The notes beneath the pieces are model-generated. The model was not told the DNA's origin. It did not search any database and saw nothing but the letters and a program-made list of their open reading frames with translations. Positions 1 to 8,291 of a stretch of 57,502 nt of DNA are shown here, in pieces. This DNA is from Clostridia bacterium (lineage in GTDB: Bacteria > Bacillota > Clostridia > Christensenellales > Aristaeellaceae). Numbering within the stretch: the first letter of the stretch is position 1; each line of letters begins with the position of its first letter. The stretch is taken from positions 1 through 57,502 of the forward strand of contig JAFWES010000032.1 of assembly GCA_017512805.1 (NCBI GenBank). The letters run 5' to 3'. A program made the translations under genes and the position numbers.

Positions 1-219
1 CTCCTGATGGGTCAGCAGCGTTACCGCCAAAGCAACCGCCGCAATCAACATCAACACAATCACCAGAACCAGTCCGGTTGACAGTTTTTTCTTCACTTTT
101 GTTTCTCCTTCCGCAGCACGGGCGGAGACACGCTGAAACAGCCAGGGATCACCGTTCAGTCCGGACAGCGTAGAATCAATTGCCTTGTGCATTTTAGCTC
201 TGTTCAGATCCTCACGCAT
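1..219 (-). CDS. Putative anti-sigma factor, N-terminal part (runs off left edge)
   Basis: Seen: reading leftwards from ATG at 219 the frame stays open to the window edge (73 codons). It encodes a charged cytosolic N-terminus, a Lys-rich stop-transfer stretch (KVKKK) and one hydrophobic segment at about residues 47-67 (LSTGLVLVIVLMLIAAVALA), then the start of an outside domain. Its ATG lies inside the last codons of the sigma gene (8-base overlap), so the two are translationally coupled. Known: ECF sigma genes are commonly followed by a single-pass membrane anti-sigma protein with a short cytosolic sigma-binding part. Inferred: this is that partner. The family cannot be named because the extracytoplasmic domain lies outside the window. 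Confidence 0.6.
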   Translation of the reverse strand, partial: MREDLNRAKMHKAIDSTLSGLNGDPWLFQRVSARAAEGETKVKKKLSTGLVLVIVLMLIAAVALAVTLLTHQE

Positions 220-730
220 CCTGATCCCTCCCTTCCAGCAATTTCCGAAGCTTTTCCCGGCCTCGTCGTAATCGGTTGGATACTGATGACTGGGCAATGC
301 CCAGCGTCTCAGCAATCTCCTCCGTGCTCATGTCCTGATAGTAATAAGGCAATATTGCTTCCCGCATCTTCCGTGGCAGTTTCATCACAGCCAGCGACAA
401 GTCCAGATCTTCTGTATCCGGTTGTACTGTCCCAACCGGAAGCATATCAGGTGTCACCCGGCGATCTGTGTGTTTGAACCAGCCCCCACGCTGAAAATCC
501 CGGCAGGTATTGACCGCAATTCTGGTCAGCCAGGTTTTTTCACTGCTGTCGCCACGAAACGAGTCAAATCCTTTGTATGCCTTTAGAAATGTTTCCTGTA
601 CAGCGTCTTCTGCTAGCGCTTGGTCCTGCAGCTGCACATAGCACAGGCGAAGCAGTGACGTCTGGTGTTGTGCAATCAGTCTCTCAATGGTTTGATCCCG
701 TCTGCTGTCCGGATCCTTGACAGCTTCCAT
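212..730 (-). CDS. ECF-type RNA polymerase sigma factor (sigma-70 family)
   Basis: Binds core RNA polymerase and directs it to a small set of promoters. Seen: 172 aa, the usual ECF size. Region 2 lies at about residues 20-75 (LAEDAVQETFLKAYKGFDSF, then TWLTRIAVNTCRD) and region 4 at about 115-168 (LPRKMREAILPYYYQDMSTE, then a helix-turn-helix IAETLGIAQSSVSNRLRRGR). The long region-1/3 parts of primary sigma factors are absent. ATG at 730 is chosen because AGGAGG sits 8 bases upstream; the GTG at 739 would lie within that ribosome site. The gene overlaps the putative anti-sigma gene by 8 bases. The palindrome TACCCTGAAGGGTA (772-785) in the upstream region could be a control site. The target genes cannot be told from the window. 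Confidence 0.9.
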   Translation of the reverse strand: MEAVKDPDSRRDQTIERLIAQHQTSLLRLCYVQLQDQALAEDAVQETFLKAYKGFDSFRGDSSEKTWLTRIAVNTCRDFQRGGWFKHTDRRVTPDMLPVGTVQPDTEDLDLSLAVMKLPRKMREAILPYYYQDMSTEEIAETLGIAQSSVSNRLRRGREKLRKLLEGRDQDA

Positions 731-878
731 GGGACGCACCTCCTCTCAAAGGGTTTTCACATATATAGACGTACCCTGAAGGGTAAATATCGAATAGGGA
801 AAAATTATTTTTCGCCCTTTTTTTCTTGAAAAACTGAGCGTTCTCTGTAAAGTACCATATCAGAAGATTTATGTCCAC

Positions 879-907
879 AAAAAAAGCGGGGAACTCAATC
901 CCCGCTT
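879..907 (-). terminator. Rho-independent terminator after the 990-2549 gene
   Basis: Seen: arms AAGCGGGG (884-891) and CCCCGCTT (900-907) with an 8-base loop. On the minus strand the stem is followed by seven T residues. It lies 83 bases after the stop at 990 and separates the secreted-protein operon from the sigma operon. Confidence 0.85.
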
Positions 908-989
908 GCTTTCTAGCCGTTCAGGCTGTCTGCCGGATGAACTGCTCCGCAGAAACTTTGAACTGAACGCCTTAATGGAAGTATACGAG

Positions 990-2549
990 TTAGCCGTTTC
1001 CTTCCGTCAGATCGCTCTGCCGAACAAAACCATACTCTCCAGTGGCCGGGAACCAGACATGATACCATTCGTCCCCGATAACTCCGATCACCTTCATGGT
1101 GCTCCAGCCCGCATCTGTGTGCCATATGTAGTCGCCGATCTGTGGTTCCTTGTAAACTTTCAGTTTTTTGCCCCCTGCATCCAATTGCGGCATAGCGGAA
1201 ATATCCAGACGCAGGGCGCTGCCAGTCTGCCCAAAGGTCAGGTAACGCCTCATCATGTATCCCCGGCGCCAACTGTGCCAGTCGCCGAAGGTAACCAGCG
1301 TCCAATCTCCGTCCTGTGCGGAAACGCCCACGGGCGTCCCAGTATAATACTTGCCCTGAGAGCGGCTCCCTTTGTCTGCCAGTTCCCTCAAGTGCAGGCG
1401 GTCTGTGGCTTTAGGATTGACCACCATGGCATAAGCGCTGGCATCCATCTGAGCGGATGCCTCGTCCAGATTATGGGGCAGGTTATTCCAATCCATCTGC
1501 GTGATATCACCCCAGGGATGATCACCATAGAGGATGGTTCGGGCTGGCACTTCCGAGCCATCCCAAACAGTACGGTCACCAAAGAATAGGAACCCCCCAG
1601 TTCCTTTTGAATATGCCCCGTCATCATAGATGTATTCCAATCCTGCCTTGCCGGAATAGAGAAGCTGAACCGTCACGCATCGTTCATCAATCCATAGGCT
1701 GTCGGTAAAATTCTCCACGCCTAAATATGTGGCTTCCGGCAGGGGTGAACTCATAATCAGATTTACTTTCCGCTGACTGGCGTACTCCACAATCACATAG
1801 AACTTTTCACGGGTTTTCAGGCTTCTTACGAGAAAATGCATGGCGCCATCCTTGAGAATACATTTGATATACGAGAAGTCTGGCATCAGGATTGCACAAG
1901 CTTCCACAAAGAAACGGTCTGTCTCAAACCATGCACCTAATTGTGGGTCGATCAGCGTCGGAAAGCCCCGGAGATCAAAGTCCGCCAGCATAATGTGATC
2001 TCCCAGCCACGTAGTGGGCAGAGGGTCCATCCGGATCATTTCCGTGTTGTCGTTCCTGTCTGAAATGTAAAAGCTGCGGATAATCTCACCGCCGTGCGCT
2101 TCATCCCATATGGTAATCCAGCTATGGGTATATTCGCCGTAACCACTATCCGCGTAGTATTGATCCACCGGTCCCCAGACACCGTCTATGTTTCGTGAAC
2201 TATGATATCGGAGGACTTCTTGATCTGATAACAGATAGGTCCAGTATATCGAGATATCGCTTTCAAGATACAGTTCCGGCCAGTCAGCATCCTGGATCAG
2301 CGCTGTGGGGTTGTCGATTATGATCTGCCATACGTTTTCTTTCTTCTCAAGCACGACCAGCCTCTTCTTACCTTCTATCTCTGTGAAGCAAGCTGCCGTG
2401 TCGCCCCACTGCGAGAGCTGCACAGGTTCGGTGATGCCTACCTGCACGAGAGCGTCAGTGATCCGGGTTCCGCCCTGATCCTCCGCAATAGCATATGCCG
2501 AAAAAAGCATCACAGCACACAGAAAGCTGACAAACCATATTTTTTTCAT
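990..2549 (-). CDS. Secreted protein of unknown function with two SH3-like regions
   Basis: 519 aa. Seen: signal peptide at residues 1-22 (MKKIWFVSFLCAVMLFSAYA, cut near AIA-ED) and no further membrane segment. The central part is rich in Trp, Asp and Tyr and unrecognised. The last ~130 residues contain two stretches that read like bacterial SH3 domains: about 390-445 (LHLRELADKGS ... GYMMRRYLTFG) and about 455-515 (LKVYKEPQIGD ... YGFVRQSDL). Known: such domains often bind cell wall or protein partners. The start at 2549 has AGGA 7 bases upstream; an in-frame codon at 2588 would add 13 residues ahead of an otherwise ideal signal peptide and was rejected. It follows the 2581-4113 gene by 31 bases, so the two are probably co-transcribed. 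Function not known. Confidence 0.8.
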   Translation of the reverse strand: MKKIWFVSFLCAVMLFSAYAIAEDQGGTRITDALVQVGITEPVQLSQWGDTAACFTEIEGKKRLVVLEKKENVWQIIIDNPTALIQDADWPELYLESDISIYWTYLLSDQEVLRYHSSRNIDGVWGPVDQYYADSGYGEYTHSWITIWDEAHGGEIIRSFYISDRNDNTEMIRMDPLPTTWLGDHIMLADFDLRGFPTLIDPQLGAWFETDRFFVEACAILMPDFSYIKCILKDGAMHFLVRSLKTREKFYVIVEYASQRKVNLIMSSPLPEATYLGVENFTDSLWIDERCVTVQLLYSGKAGLEYIYDDGAYSKGTGGFLFFGDRTVWDGSEVPARTILYGDHPWGDITQMDWNNLPHNLDEASAQMDASAYAMVVNPKATDRLHLRELADKGSRSQGKYYTGTPVGVSAQDGDWTLVTFGDWHSWRRGYMMRRYLTFGQTGSALRLDISAMPQLDAGGKKLKVYKEPQIGDYIWHTDAGWSTMKVIGVIGDEWYHVWFPATGEYGFVRQSDLTEGNG

Positions 2550-2580
2550 TCCTTTGTCCTTTCTTATCCTGTAAGGTTTT

Positions 2581-4113
2581 TCAACCATGATCTTCTGTCA
2601 GTTGTACGTCATCTTCCGTAGCGGGAATATATCCTCCACCGCCTTCCTCATTCGTCAGACTGAATCCTTCATCGTCAAAATCCAATCCCCGGATCGTTAC
2701 CCGGCCATTATTGTATATTAAAGTCAACTGATAAGGCGGCTTGTTCCAGTATAAGTTCATAAAAGGATTGTATTTCGTCACATACCACGTGCCTGAAGCA
2801 CTGGCAGCATTTCCCACCCGTTCCGGCGTATCAAGATCCCAGTCCCACATTCCGGCAGTGAAGGTACCATCACTGTTGAAAACCAAATAATCATCCGCCA
2901 TGGAGCCACCGGCATAGACCTTCCAGTTACCGATCAGCTTATCCATAGCCTCCGGTTGTTTTTCCTGTTCCATCGGCTTCAGATCCCGGACCGGCACAAA
3001 GCCCCAGATGATGGCCCCTCCATCCACGAACTTGTCGTTCTTCACTTCCGCGCCGACATATGCATAATAGTCGTTATACAGCCCCATGCAGGTGAACTGT
3101 GTGTCCTTCGGCACCTTGAACTGCGGATACTGGCTTACATCCGGATCGTCTGTCAGCCAGGTGTCCGCGGTTGCTTCCACGTCCACATGAGCAAAGCCTG
3201 TGAGCGGCTCATCCGGATGCCAGTCCGTAATTTCCGGCAGCCCCAGATCCTTGTTCAAAGCATATCCGATCCGCTGCGTCCGTTCGCTCACATTATACCG
3301 GATGCAGGCATAGGATTGACCTTCTTCATTGCGGTATTGGGAAAGGAGCCAGATGTCTCCATTCAGTCCAACTGCCGCCTTGCCCTTTCCGGCGCGCCAT
3401 GCGGATTTGCCGTACGGCGCACTGTAGACGGCAGATGTACCTTTCTTTTTCGGCTGCAATAGTTCGCCCGGCTGATCCGGACTGTAGTTTTCTCCGCTGC
3501 CATAAGCAAAACCGAGGCACTGGCGGGCACTGTCAAACTGGGCGAGCATTTGATTCTGCGCTCTGACTTCTTCCACAGAGTGCGGCAGGAGATTAATATT
3601 GAAATCGGACAGGCGAACTCTAACAGGCCACAGGGCAGTGCTGCCCTCCTGATACGCCCAGTACCAATGGATACCGATATCATCGTCTTCCCAATACCCA
3701 TTCAGCTGGAAATCACCGATCATTGCGCTGGTAAGTAGGTATTCTCCATCCTCTGTCCAAGGCCGGAAAACATATTGCTCGTTATTGCCGTAGCTCAGAT
3801 ACAGATCCTGATCCATGACCATAAGTGATGGCGCCTCACGCTTATCGTCCGGCTGATAAACCGCAGTCGTATAAACATGCAGTCTATCCAGATCATCGAC
3901 AAAAAACATTGCGTGATGATAACGGGCTTGCATCACCGCGAACGGATCAGCCTGATTGCCCAGCAGGATATAATCATCCCAGTCATGGGTCTTGATCATG
4001 GTTTGAAGCAGTTTCCCTTTCAGATTCCAACTGTTAGCGGATGCAGTACTGCTGAGCAGCAAAGTGGTCATCAATGCAATAGCCAGAAAGATCAACCCTA
4101 AGCGCTTTTTCAC
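2581..4113 (-). CDS. Secreted protein of unknown function with lipocalin-like C-terminus
   Basis: 510 aa. Seen: GTG start at 4113 with a perfect GGAGGTG ribosome site 7 bases upstream. This start puts the signal peptide (KKRLGLIFLAIALMTTLLLS, cut after STASA) at the true N-terminus; longer in-frame starts up to 4266 were rejected. The middle is unrecognised, with many aromatic residues. At about 320-390 a stretch ending WGFVPVRDLKP resembles an SH3-like fold. The last ~110 residues (LIGNWKVYAGGSMADDYLVF ... GTW ... YQLTLIYNNGRVTI) have the G-x-W and beta-strand rhythm of lipocalin-like domains. It is upstream of, and probably in one operon with, the 990-2549 gene, with which it shares overall style. 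Function unknown; an envelope role is only an inference. Confidence 0.78.
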   Translation of the reverse strand: MKKRLGLIFLAIALMTTLLLSSTASANSWNLKGKLLQTMIKTHDWDDYILLGNQADPFAVMQARYHHAMFFVDDLDRLHVYTTAVYQPDDKREAPSLMVMDQDLYLSYGNNEQYVFRPWTEDGEYLLTSAMIGDFQLNGYWEDDDIGIHWYWAYQEGSTALWPVRVRLSDFNINLLPHSVEEVRAQNQMLAQFDSARQCLGFAYGSGENYSPDQPGELLQPKKKGTSAVYSAPYGKSAWRAGKGKAAVGLNGDIWLLSQYRNEEGQSYACIRYNVSERTQRIGYALNKDLGLPEITDWHPDEPLTGFAHVDVEATADTWLTDDPDVSQYPQFKVPKDTQFTCMGLYNDYYAYVGAEVKNDKFVDGGAIIWGFVPVRDLKPMEQEKQPEAMDKLIGNWKVYAGGSMADDYLVFNSDGTFTAGMWDWDLDTPERVGNAASASGTWYVTKYNPFMNLYWNKPPYQLTLIYNNGRVTIRGLDFDDEGFSLTNEEGGGGYIPATEDDVQLTEDHG

Positions 4114-4295
4114 TGAAAAACACCTCCAAGACATCGTCCTCAAGCAAACTGGCTGTACTTCATTCAAATAGCACCATTGTCCCTGTAATGAATGCATACC
4201 GCCCATAAATAATAGACGATTCTGGGTAGATATTTCTTCCTTTTGGCTTGAAAACCCTGTCAGCATAAAAAACTGTTACAATTCAAAACATCCTA

Positions 4296-5315
4296 TCATG
4301 TAATTCCTTCTTTGCCGATACGTTCCCGTGCTGCTTGTGCAATCGAGATTCTCTGATCGTAATAGTCTTTCATATCAGGGGTTTCTGCAGCGCGTTTCTG
4401 CATTTCCTGATCGTATTCTTCTTTAAGCCAGCTCAGGTCAAATTTACCTACGAAGTAGACATCACCCGCAGTGGTTCTGAACATGTCTATACTGCTTTCC
4501 ATGGGGAACATTTCCACAGCGTTTTCGACTTCATCAGAATTGATGATAATGTTTGTTCCTGTATAATCCAGTAACAGCAGATGCATACTGCTGTCATCCA
4601 TCATATCGGATACGGGACCATAGCCGGGAATATGTCCATACCCTCCAGAGCCTTCCAGCCCAATGTCCGTTCGCCAAAGCCAGTGCATTGCCCGGTCTTC
4701 GCTGTCGTCGGTAATAGTAACAGAACCTCCTTCGCCGATGTAGCTTCCATCAGTATCCAATGCCCATATGCTGTGAAGTTCATCCTGATCAGAGTGCTTC
4801 GGAGTAGCCCTGAATGAAATGGTCATGATATCTGCTTCCGGTGCCCAGGATACATCCTGGATAGCTAACTGCACCTGATCATCTTCACATTGTATCTGCT
4901 CGGGATCCTCTACCATGTTTGCCATGACAGCTTCATATAATTCGGGTTTATCGCTTTTTTCCATGCTGTTTCGATTGTTCCACCACCAATCCTGATTGTA
5001 AATGATCAGTCCCGTATAGCGCACGATCATGTAGTTCGGGATCAGTCCGCCGTCGAACAGCATCGTGATCACAAAGATCCAGGAAAACACCGGCCGGAGA
5101 TGAAAATCCTTCGGGGATTTGGACAGGGGAAACGCCGTCAGGATGATCAGCAGCATGTTCAGCGAAACGCCCAGCACCGCCCGGCGGACGGAAACCCACA
5201 GCGCGGTCAGAAACTGGGAGCTGCTCAGGATAAACTCATAGGCGGCAGTGTTGAATGGCACGGCGCGCGAATCGCCGTTCCTTCCTTTTTCCGTGTTCCG
5301 GCCTTTGGGAATCAA
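4296..5315 (-). pseudogene. Chimeric gene: fragment of a sugar ABC permease fused to an unrelated C-terminal protein
   Basis: The frame is open for 339 codons from a TTG with AAGGA 7 bases upstream. Seen: residues about 25-104 (AAYEFILSSSQFLTALWVSV ... VITMLFDGGLIPNYMIVRYT) match the middle of CUT1 permeases of the YtcP/AraQ type, but the first ~50 residues, the EAA loop and everything after the third or fourth helix are missing. From about residue 105 (nt ~5003) the sequence becomes a soluble, acidic, Trp-rich protein (WWWNNRNSMEKSDKPELYEA ...) of unknown family, which has its own possible internal start at Met118. Base composition changes at the same place. Inferred: a deletion joined a transporter gene to a distant gene; an assembly join is the alternative. 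A strong promoter with a LacI-type operator still drives it. Confidence 0.75.
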
Positions 5316-5381
5316 TGCCCGTTCCTTCTGAAGATGATCACCTCACTTCAGATGATTTTGGATGCGCTTTTAGTTGACTGG

Positions 5382-5410
5382 ATTATAGCATGATAAACAC
5401 GCGTTTGCAA
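5382..5410 (-). promoter_or_regulatory. Sigma-A promoter with an operator in the spacer, facing the chimeric gene
   Basis: Seen on the minus strand: TTGCAA (5410-5405), 17-base spacer, TATAAT (5387-5382). The spacer contains ACGCGTGTTTATC. A related stretch, AAAACGTGTTTAT, lies at about 5504-5516 just upstream of the lacI-type gene, so both directions carry a copy. Inferred: this is the operator of the LacI-type regulator encoded at 5589. Confidence 0.75.
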
Positions 5411-5524
5411 TAGGGGGAAGCGATAATATTTTTCTGGTCTAAATTTGTCCAGTTAAACCGTTATAAAAACCAATTTTCCCGCTTATTCTGCCCGTTTGGA
5501 GTGAAAACGTGTTTATTCTTTGCC

Positions 5525-5554
5525 TTTACAGTCGCTGGAAAAGTGTGATATCAT
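5525..5554 (+). promoter_or_regulatory. Promoter of the LacI-type regulator at 5589
   Basis: Seen: TTTACA (5525-5530), 18-base spacer, TATCAT (5549-5554), 34 bases before the start codon. An operator-like AAAACGTGTTTAT stretch lies just upstream of the -35 box. Confidence 0.55.
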
Positions 5555-5588
5555 AAGGAACAGTCAGAAACGGAGTGAAAGGGATCAG

Positions 5589-6644
5589 ATGAAACGAATC
5601 AGCAGCAACGATATTGCCAGGTTGGCAGGTGTTTCCCGCAGCACGGTCAGCCGGGTCATCAACGGATACAGCAACGTTCCGGAAGAGACATATGACCGGG
5701 TCATGCGCGTCGTGCGGGAACAGCACTATTATCCCCAGATCTCCGGGCGCCAGCTCAGCGGCAAGGGCAGCAACACCCTCGGGCTGTTCTGGGTCGGCGA
5801 GCCGAACATTTCCCAGGCCCAGTTTTCCAGCAATATGTTCATGATCGTCGTGGACGCCGCCGCCCAGCGGAATTATCTGACGCTGGCTGATATCGTCCCG
5901 AATCTGTCGGAAGAAAAGTACGCGAACCATATCCGCCGTGTGTTCTCTGAAGGGCGCATCGACGCGGGCATCATCATCGGAGCCAGCAATGAAGAGCCCC
6001 TGATGGACGAGCTGCCCGAAAAAGGCTATATCATCGGCATTCACGATTATTTCCGGGAAGAGGACGCGCAGCCCCTGCGGCTTTCGGTGAATTATGACCG
6101 GGACACCGGAGAGCAGATCATCGATTATCTGTATTCCCTGGGGCACCGGAAAATCGCGATCCTCAATGGGGATCTGACCCATCAGAGCTGTCTGGACCGC
6201 TATCAGAGTTTTATTCGCGGCATGACGAAGCATAATCTGCCCCTGCGGAATCAATGGATGGCGTACGGGGGATATCATATGGACCCGGCGTACCGGGGGG
6301 CCATGCAAATGCTCTCCGCCTGTATGTCCGATCTGCCGACGGCCATCTGCGCCAACAACGATACCGCCGCCAGAGGGGTTTACAAGGCCTGCGCCGAGCT
6401 GGGGCTCCGGGTGCCGGACGATATTTCCGTATTCGGAATCGACGATGAGCCCGCCGCCTCCATGGTCATCCCCCCGCTGAGCACCTTTGCCATCGATACC
6501 CGGAAGATGTTCTTCTCCCTGGTCAACCGGGTGCTGGATACCCTGGAGGGAAAAGAAAACGTCCCGCAGACGGAATTCATCCGCGGAACGCTGCTGCCGA
6601 GAGGATCCTCGGCGCCGCCCCGGAGCGATCGCGCAAACGGATAA
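5589..6644 (+). CDS. LacI-family transcriptional regulator
   Basis: 351 aa. Seen: N-terminal LacI helix-turn-helix (residues 4-40: SNDIARLAGVSRSTVSRVIN, hinge region following), then a periplasmic-binding-like effector domain with the typical C-terminal block (TAICANNDTAARGVYKACAE, DDISVFGIDDEP). The start at 5589 follows AAGGG and places the HTH at the very N-terminus; a frame from 5520 would add 23 unrelated residues. Known: LacI proteins repress sugar genes and release DNA on binding a sugar. Its divergent neighbour is now a chimeric permease remnant (4296-5315) behind an intact promoter, so the regulator may have lost its main target. The ligand cannot be told. Confidence 0.92.
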   Translation: MKRISSNDIARLAGVSRSTVSRVINGYSNVPEETYDRVMRVVREQHYYPQISGRQLSGKGSNTLGLFWVGEPNISQAQFSSNMFMIVVDAAAQRNYLTLADIVPNLSEEKYANHIRRVFSEGRIDAGIIIGASNEEPLMDELPEKGYIIGIHDYFREEDAQPLRLSVNYDRDTGEQIIDYLYSLGHRKIAILNGDLTHQSCLDRYQSFIRGMTKHNLPLRNQWMAYGGYHMDPAYRGAMQMLSACMSDLPTAICANNDTAARGVYKACAELGLRVPDDISVFGIDDEPAASMVIPPLSTFAIDTRKMFFSLVNRVLDTLEGKENVPQTEFIRGTLLPRGSSAPPRSDRANG

Positions 6645-6692
6645 CCTGCGTATGGCCGGGCGGTACGCGGCTCCCCCTTTCCCCTGTGCTCA

Positions 6693-6720
6693 ACCCTGGA
6701 TTCGTTCCAGGGTGTTTTTT
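6693..6720 (+). terminator. Terminator of the LacI-type regulator gene
   Basis: Seen: arms ACCCTGGA (6693-6700) and TCCAGGGT (6706-6713), 5-base loop, then a run of T. It sits between convergent genes and ends at the stop codon of the MATE gene. Confidence 0.88.
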
Positions 6721-8082
6721 TCAGGCCTGCCCTTCGTAGAGGTCGCTGCGGGTGATGTTTTTGGCCCATTTGCCCGAAAAGTAGTGCCGAAGCACCCAGG
6801 GCCATTTCACAAACTCGTCGGTACACAGCAGGAAATAAACCCACATGACGGGCAGCTTCAGCACGAAGGCCGCCAGAAAGCCCAGCGGAAGCGCGTACCC
6901 CCACATGTCAACCGTATCGCAGATCATGCCGAAACGGGAATCCCCGCCGGCGCGGAACACGCCGGCAATCAGCGTCGTGTTGACGGCCGCGCCCCAGATG
7001 TAATAGGTATTGATCAGCATCATCTTCCGCAGATACTCCGCGGCCTCCGGCGTCAGGTCGGCGAAAGCGAGAATCAGCGGAATCAGGCACAGAATAATGA
7101 CGGAACCCGCAGCGGCGGCCAGCAGGGTCATGATCATCAGTTTCTTGGCGCCGGCTTTCGATTCCTCGATTTTTCCCTCTCCCAGCAGATTGCCCAGAAT
7201 AATGCCGGAGGCGCTGCCCACCGCGAAGCAGAGCACCGTTCCGAACTGGCGGACGATGTTCACGAAGGAGTAGGCGGCGACGGCGTCGTTGCTCAGATGC
7301 CCGATGATCGCTGAATACAGGGAGAAGGCCACTCCCCAGCTGACGTCGTTAAGGAGCGCGGGCAGCGCCATGCGGAGAAAATCGCCAAAAAGAATCCGGT
7401 TGCTGCGGAAAATACAGGAAAACCGCAGGCGGATATCCCGGCTGCGCGAGGAAACGAAAAAGCAGCCCAGCAGCAGAATGATCCGGGAGAGGCTCGTCCC
7501 CAGCGCGACGCCCACAACGCCCAGTTTCGGCGCGCCCAGCAGCCCGAAAATGAAGACCGCGTTCAGCAAAATATTGCTCACGAAGGCGATGATGTTCAGC
7601 ACCGTGCAGACCGTGACCCGCTCCGCGCTGCGCAGGGTCGCCATGTACACCTCCGAAACGCCCCAGCAAAGGTAGCTCACGGAAACCGCCCGCAGATAGG
7701 AAGCTCCCAGCGCGATCAGCTCCGGATCCGGCGTAAAGAGCCGCATCATGGCTTCCGGGATCAGCACGGCCGCCAGCGCAAAAGCGCAGGCGGCGCCCAG
7801 GGAAAAGCGCAGCGCGATGCCCTGCACCAGATGGACCGCCTCCAGGTCGCCTTTTCCGTGATACTGGCTGGCGAGCATGGTGACCCCCGTCCCGATTCCG
7901 TAAAGGATCATAAAGAGGATGCTGGTATAGTTCGCCGCCAGGGAAACCGCCGAAATCGATGACTGCCCCACATAGTTCAGCATAATGACGTCCGTCGAAG
8001 CGATGGTGGCGGACAGAAGATTCTGTACCACAATCGGCAGCGTGATGCGGATCGCGTATCGGTAAAATGAATCCTTCAGCAT
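6721..8082 (-). CDS. MATE-family efflux transporter
   Basis: 453 aa, the usual MATE length. Seen: two repeated bundles with about twelve hydrophobic segments. The start (residues 8-45: YRYAIRITLPIVVQNLLSAT) and motifs such as FGTVLCFAVGSASGIILGN in the second half follow the MATE pattern. Known: MATE proteins export drugs or metabolites in exchange for Na+ or H+. Start ATG at 8082 with GGAAGGAA 2-10 bases upstream; a frame from 8142 adds 20 charged residues and runs through a leader hairpin. The gene is convergent with the LacI-type gene and shares no operon partner. The leader holds a strong hairpin (8102-8137) that might attenuate transcription. Substrate unknown. Confidence 0.9.
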   Translation of the reverse strand: MLKDSFYRYAIRITLPIVVQNLLSATIASTDVIMLNYVGQSSISAVSLAANYTSILFMILYGIGTGVTMLASQYHGKGDLEAVHLVQGIALRFSLGAACAFALAAVLIPEAMMRLFTPDPELIALGASYLRAVSVSYLCWGVSEVYMATLRSAERVTVCTVLNIIAFVSNILLNAVFIFGLLGAPKLGVVGVALGTSLSRIILLLGCFFVSSRSRDIRLRFSCIFRSNRILFGDFLRMALPALLNDVSWGVAFSLYSAIIGHLSNDAVAAYSFVNIVRQFGTVLCFAVGSASGIILGNLLGEGKIEESKAGAKKLMIMTLLAAAAGSVIILCLIPLILAFADLTPEAAEYLRKMMLINTYYIWGAAVNTTLIAGVFRAGGDSRFGMICDTVDMWGYALPLGFLAAFVLKLPVMWVYFLLCTDEFVKWPWVLRHYFSGKWAKNITRSDLYEGQA

Positions 8083-8101
8083 GGTTCCTTCCTTCCCCGC
8101 T

Positions 8102-8137
8102 AAAAGAGCTGGCAACATCCTGTTGTCAGCTCTTTTT
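8102..8137 (-). promoter_or_regulatory. Strong hairpin in the leader of the MATE gene (possible attenuator)
   Basis: Seen: a 12-bp stem (8106-8117 with 8121-8132, one G-U pair, loop of 3), flanked by A and T runs on either side so that it can look like a terminator on both strands. No plus-strand gene precedes it, and on the minus strand it lies 20 bases before the MATE start. Its arm shares the 17-mer TGTTGTCAGCTCTTTTT with the terminator at 35148-35186. Confidence 0.5.
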
Positions 8138-8291
8138 ATCATATGAACATCGGAATTGCAACATATCCCTCCAAAAAACTTTGTCTCCTCTCCCTCCGGA
8201 TTCTCCCCACGCGCTCCGATCTTCCGGATCGGCGCCGACGCTGATCCAATCCGTCAGCCATTCGATGTGACCGAAGCAGGGCTAAGCCGGA

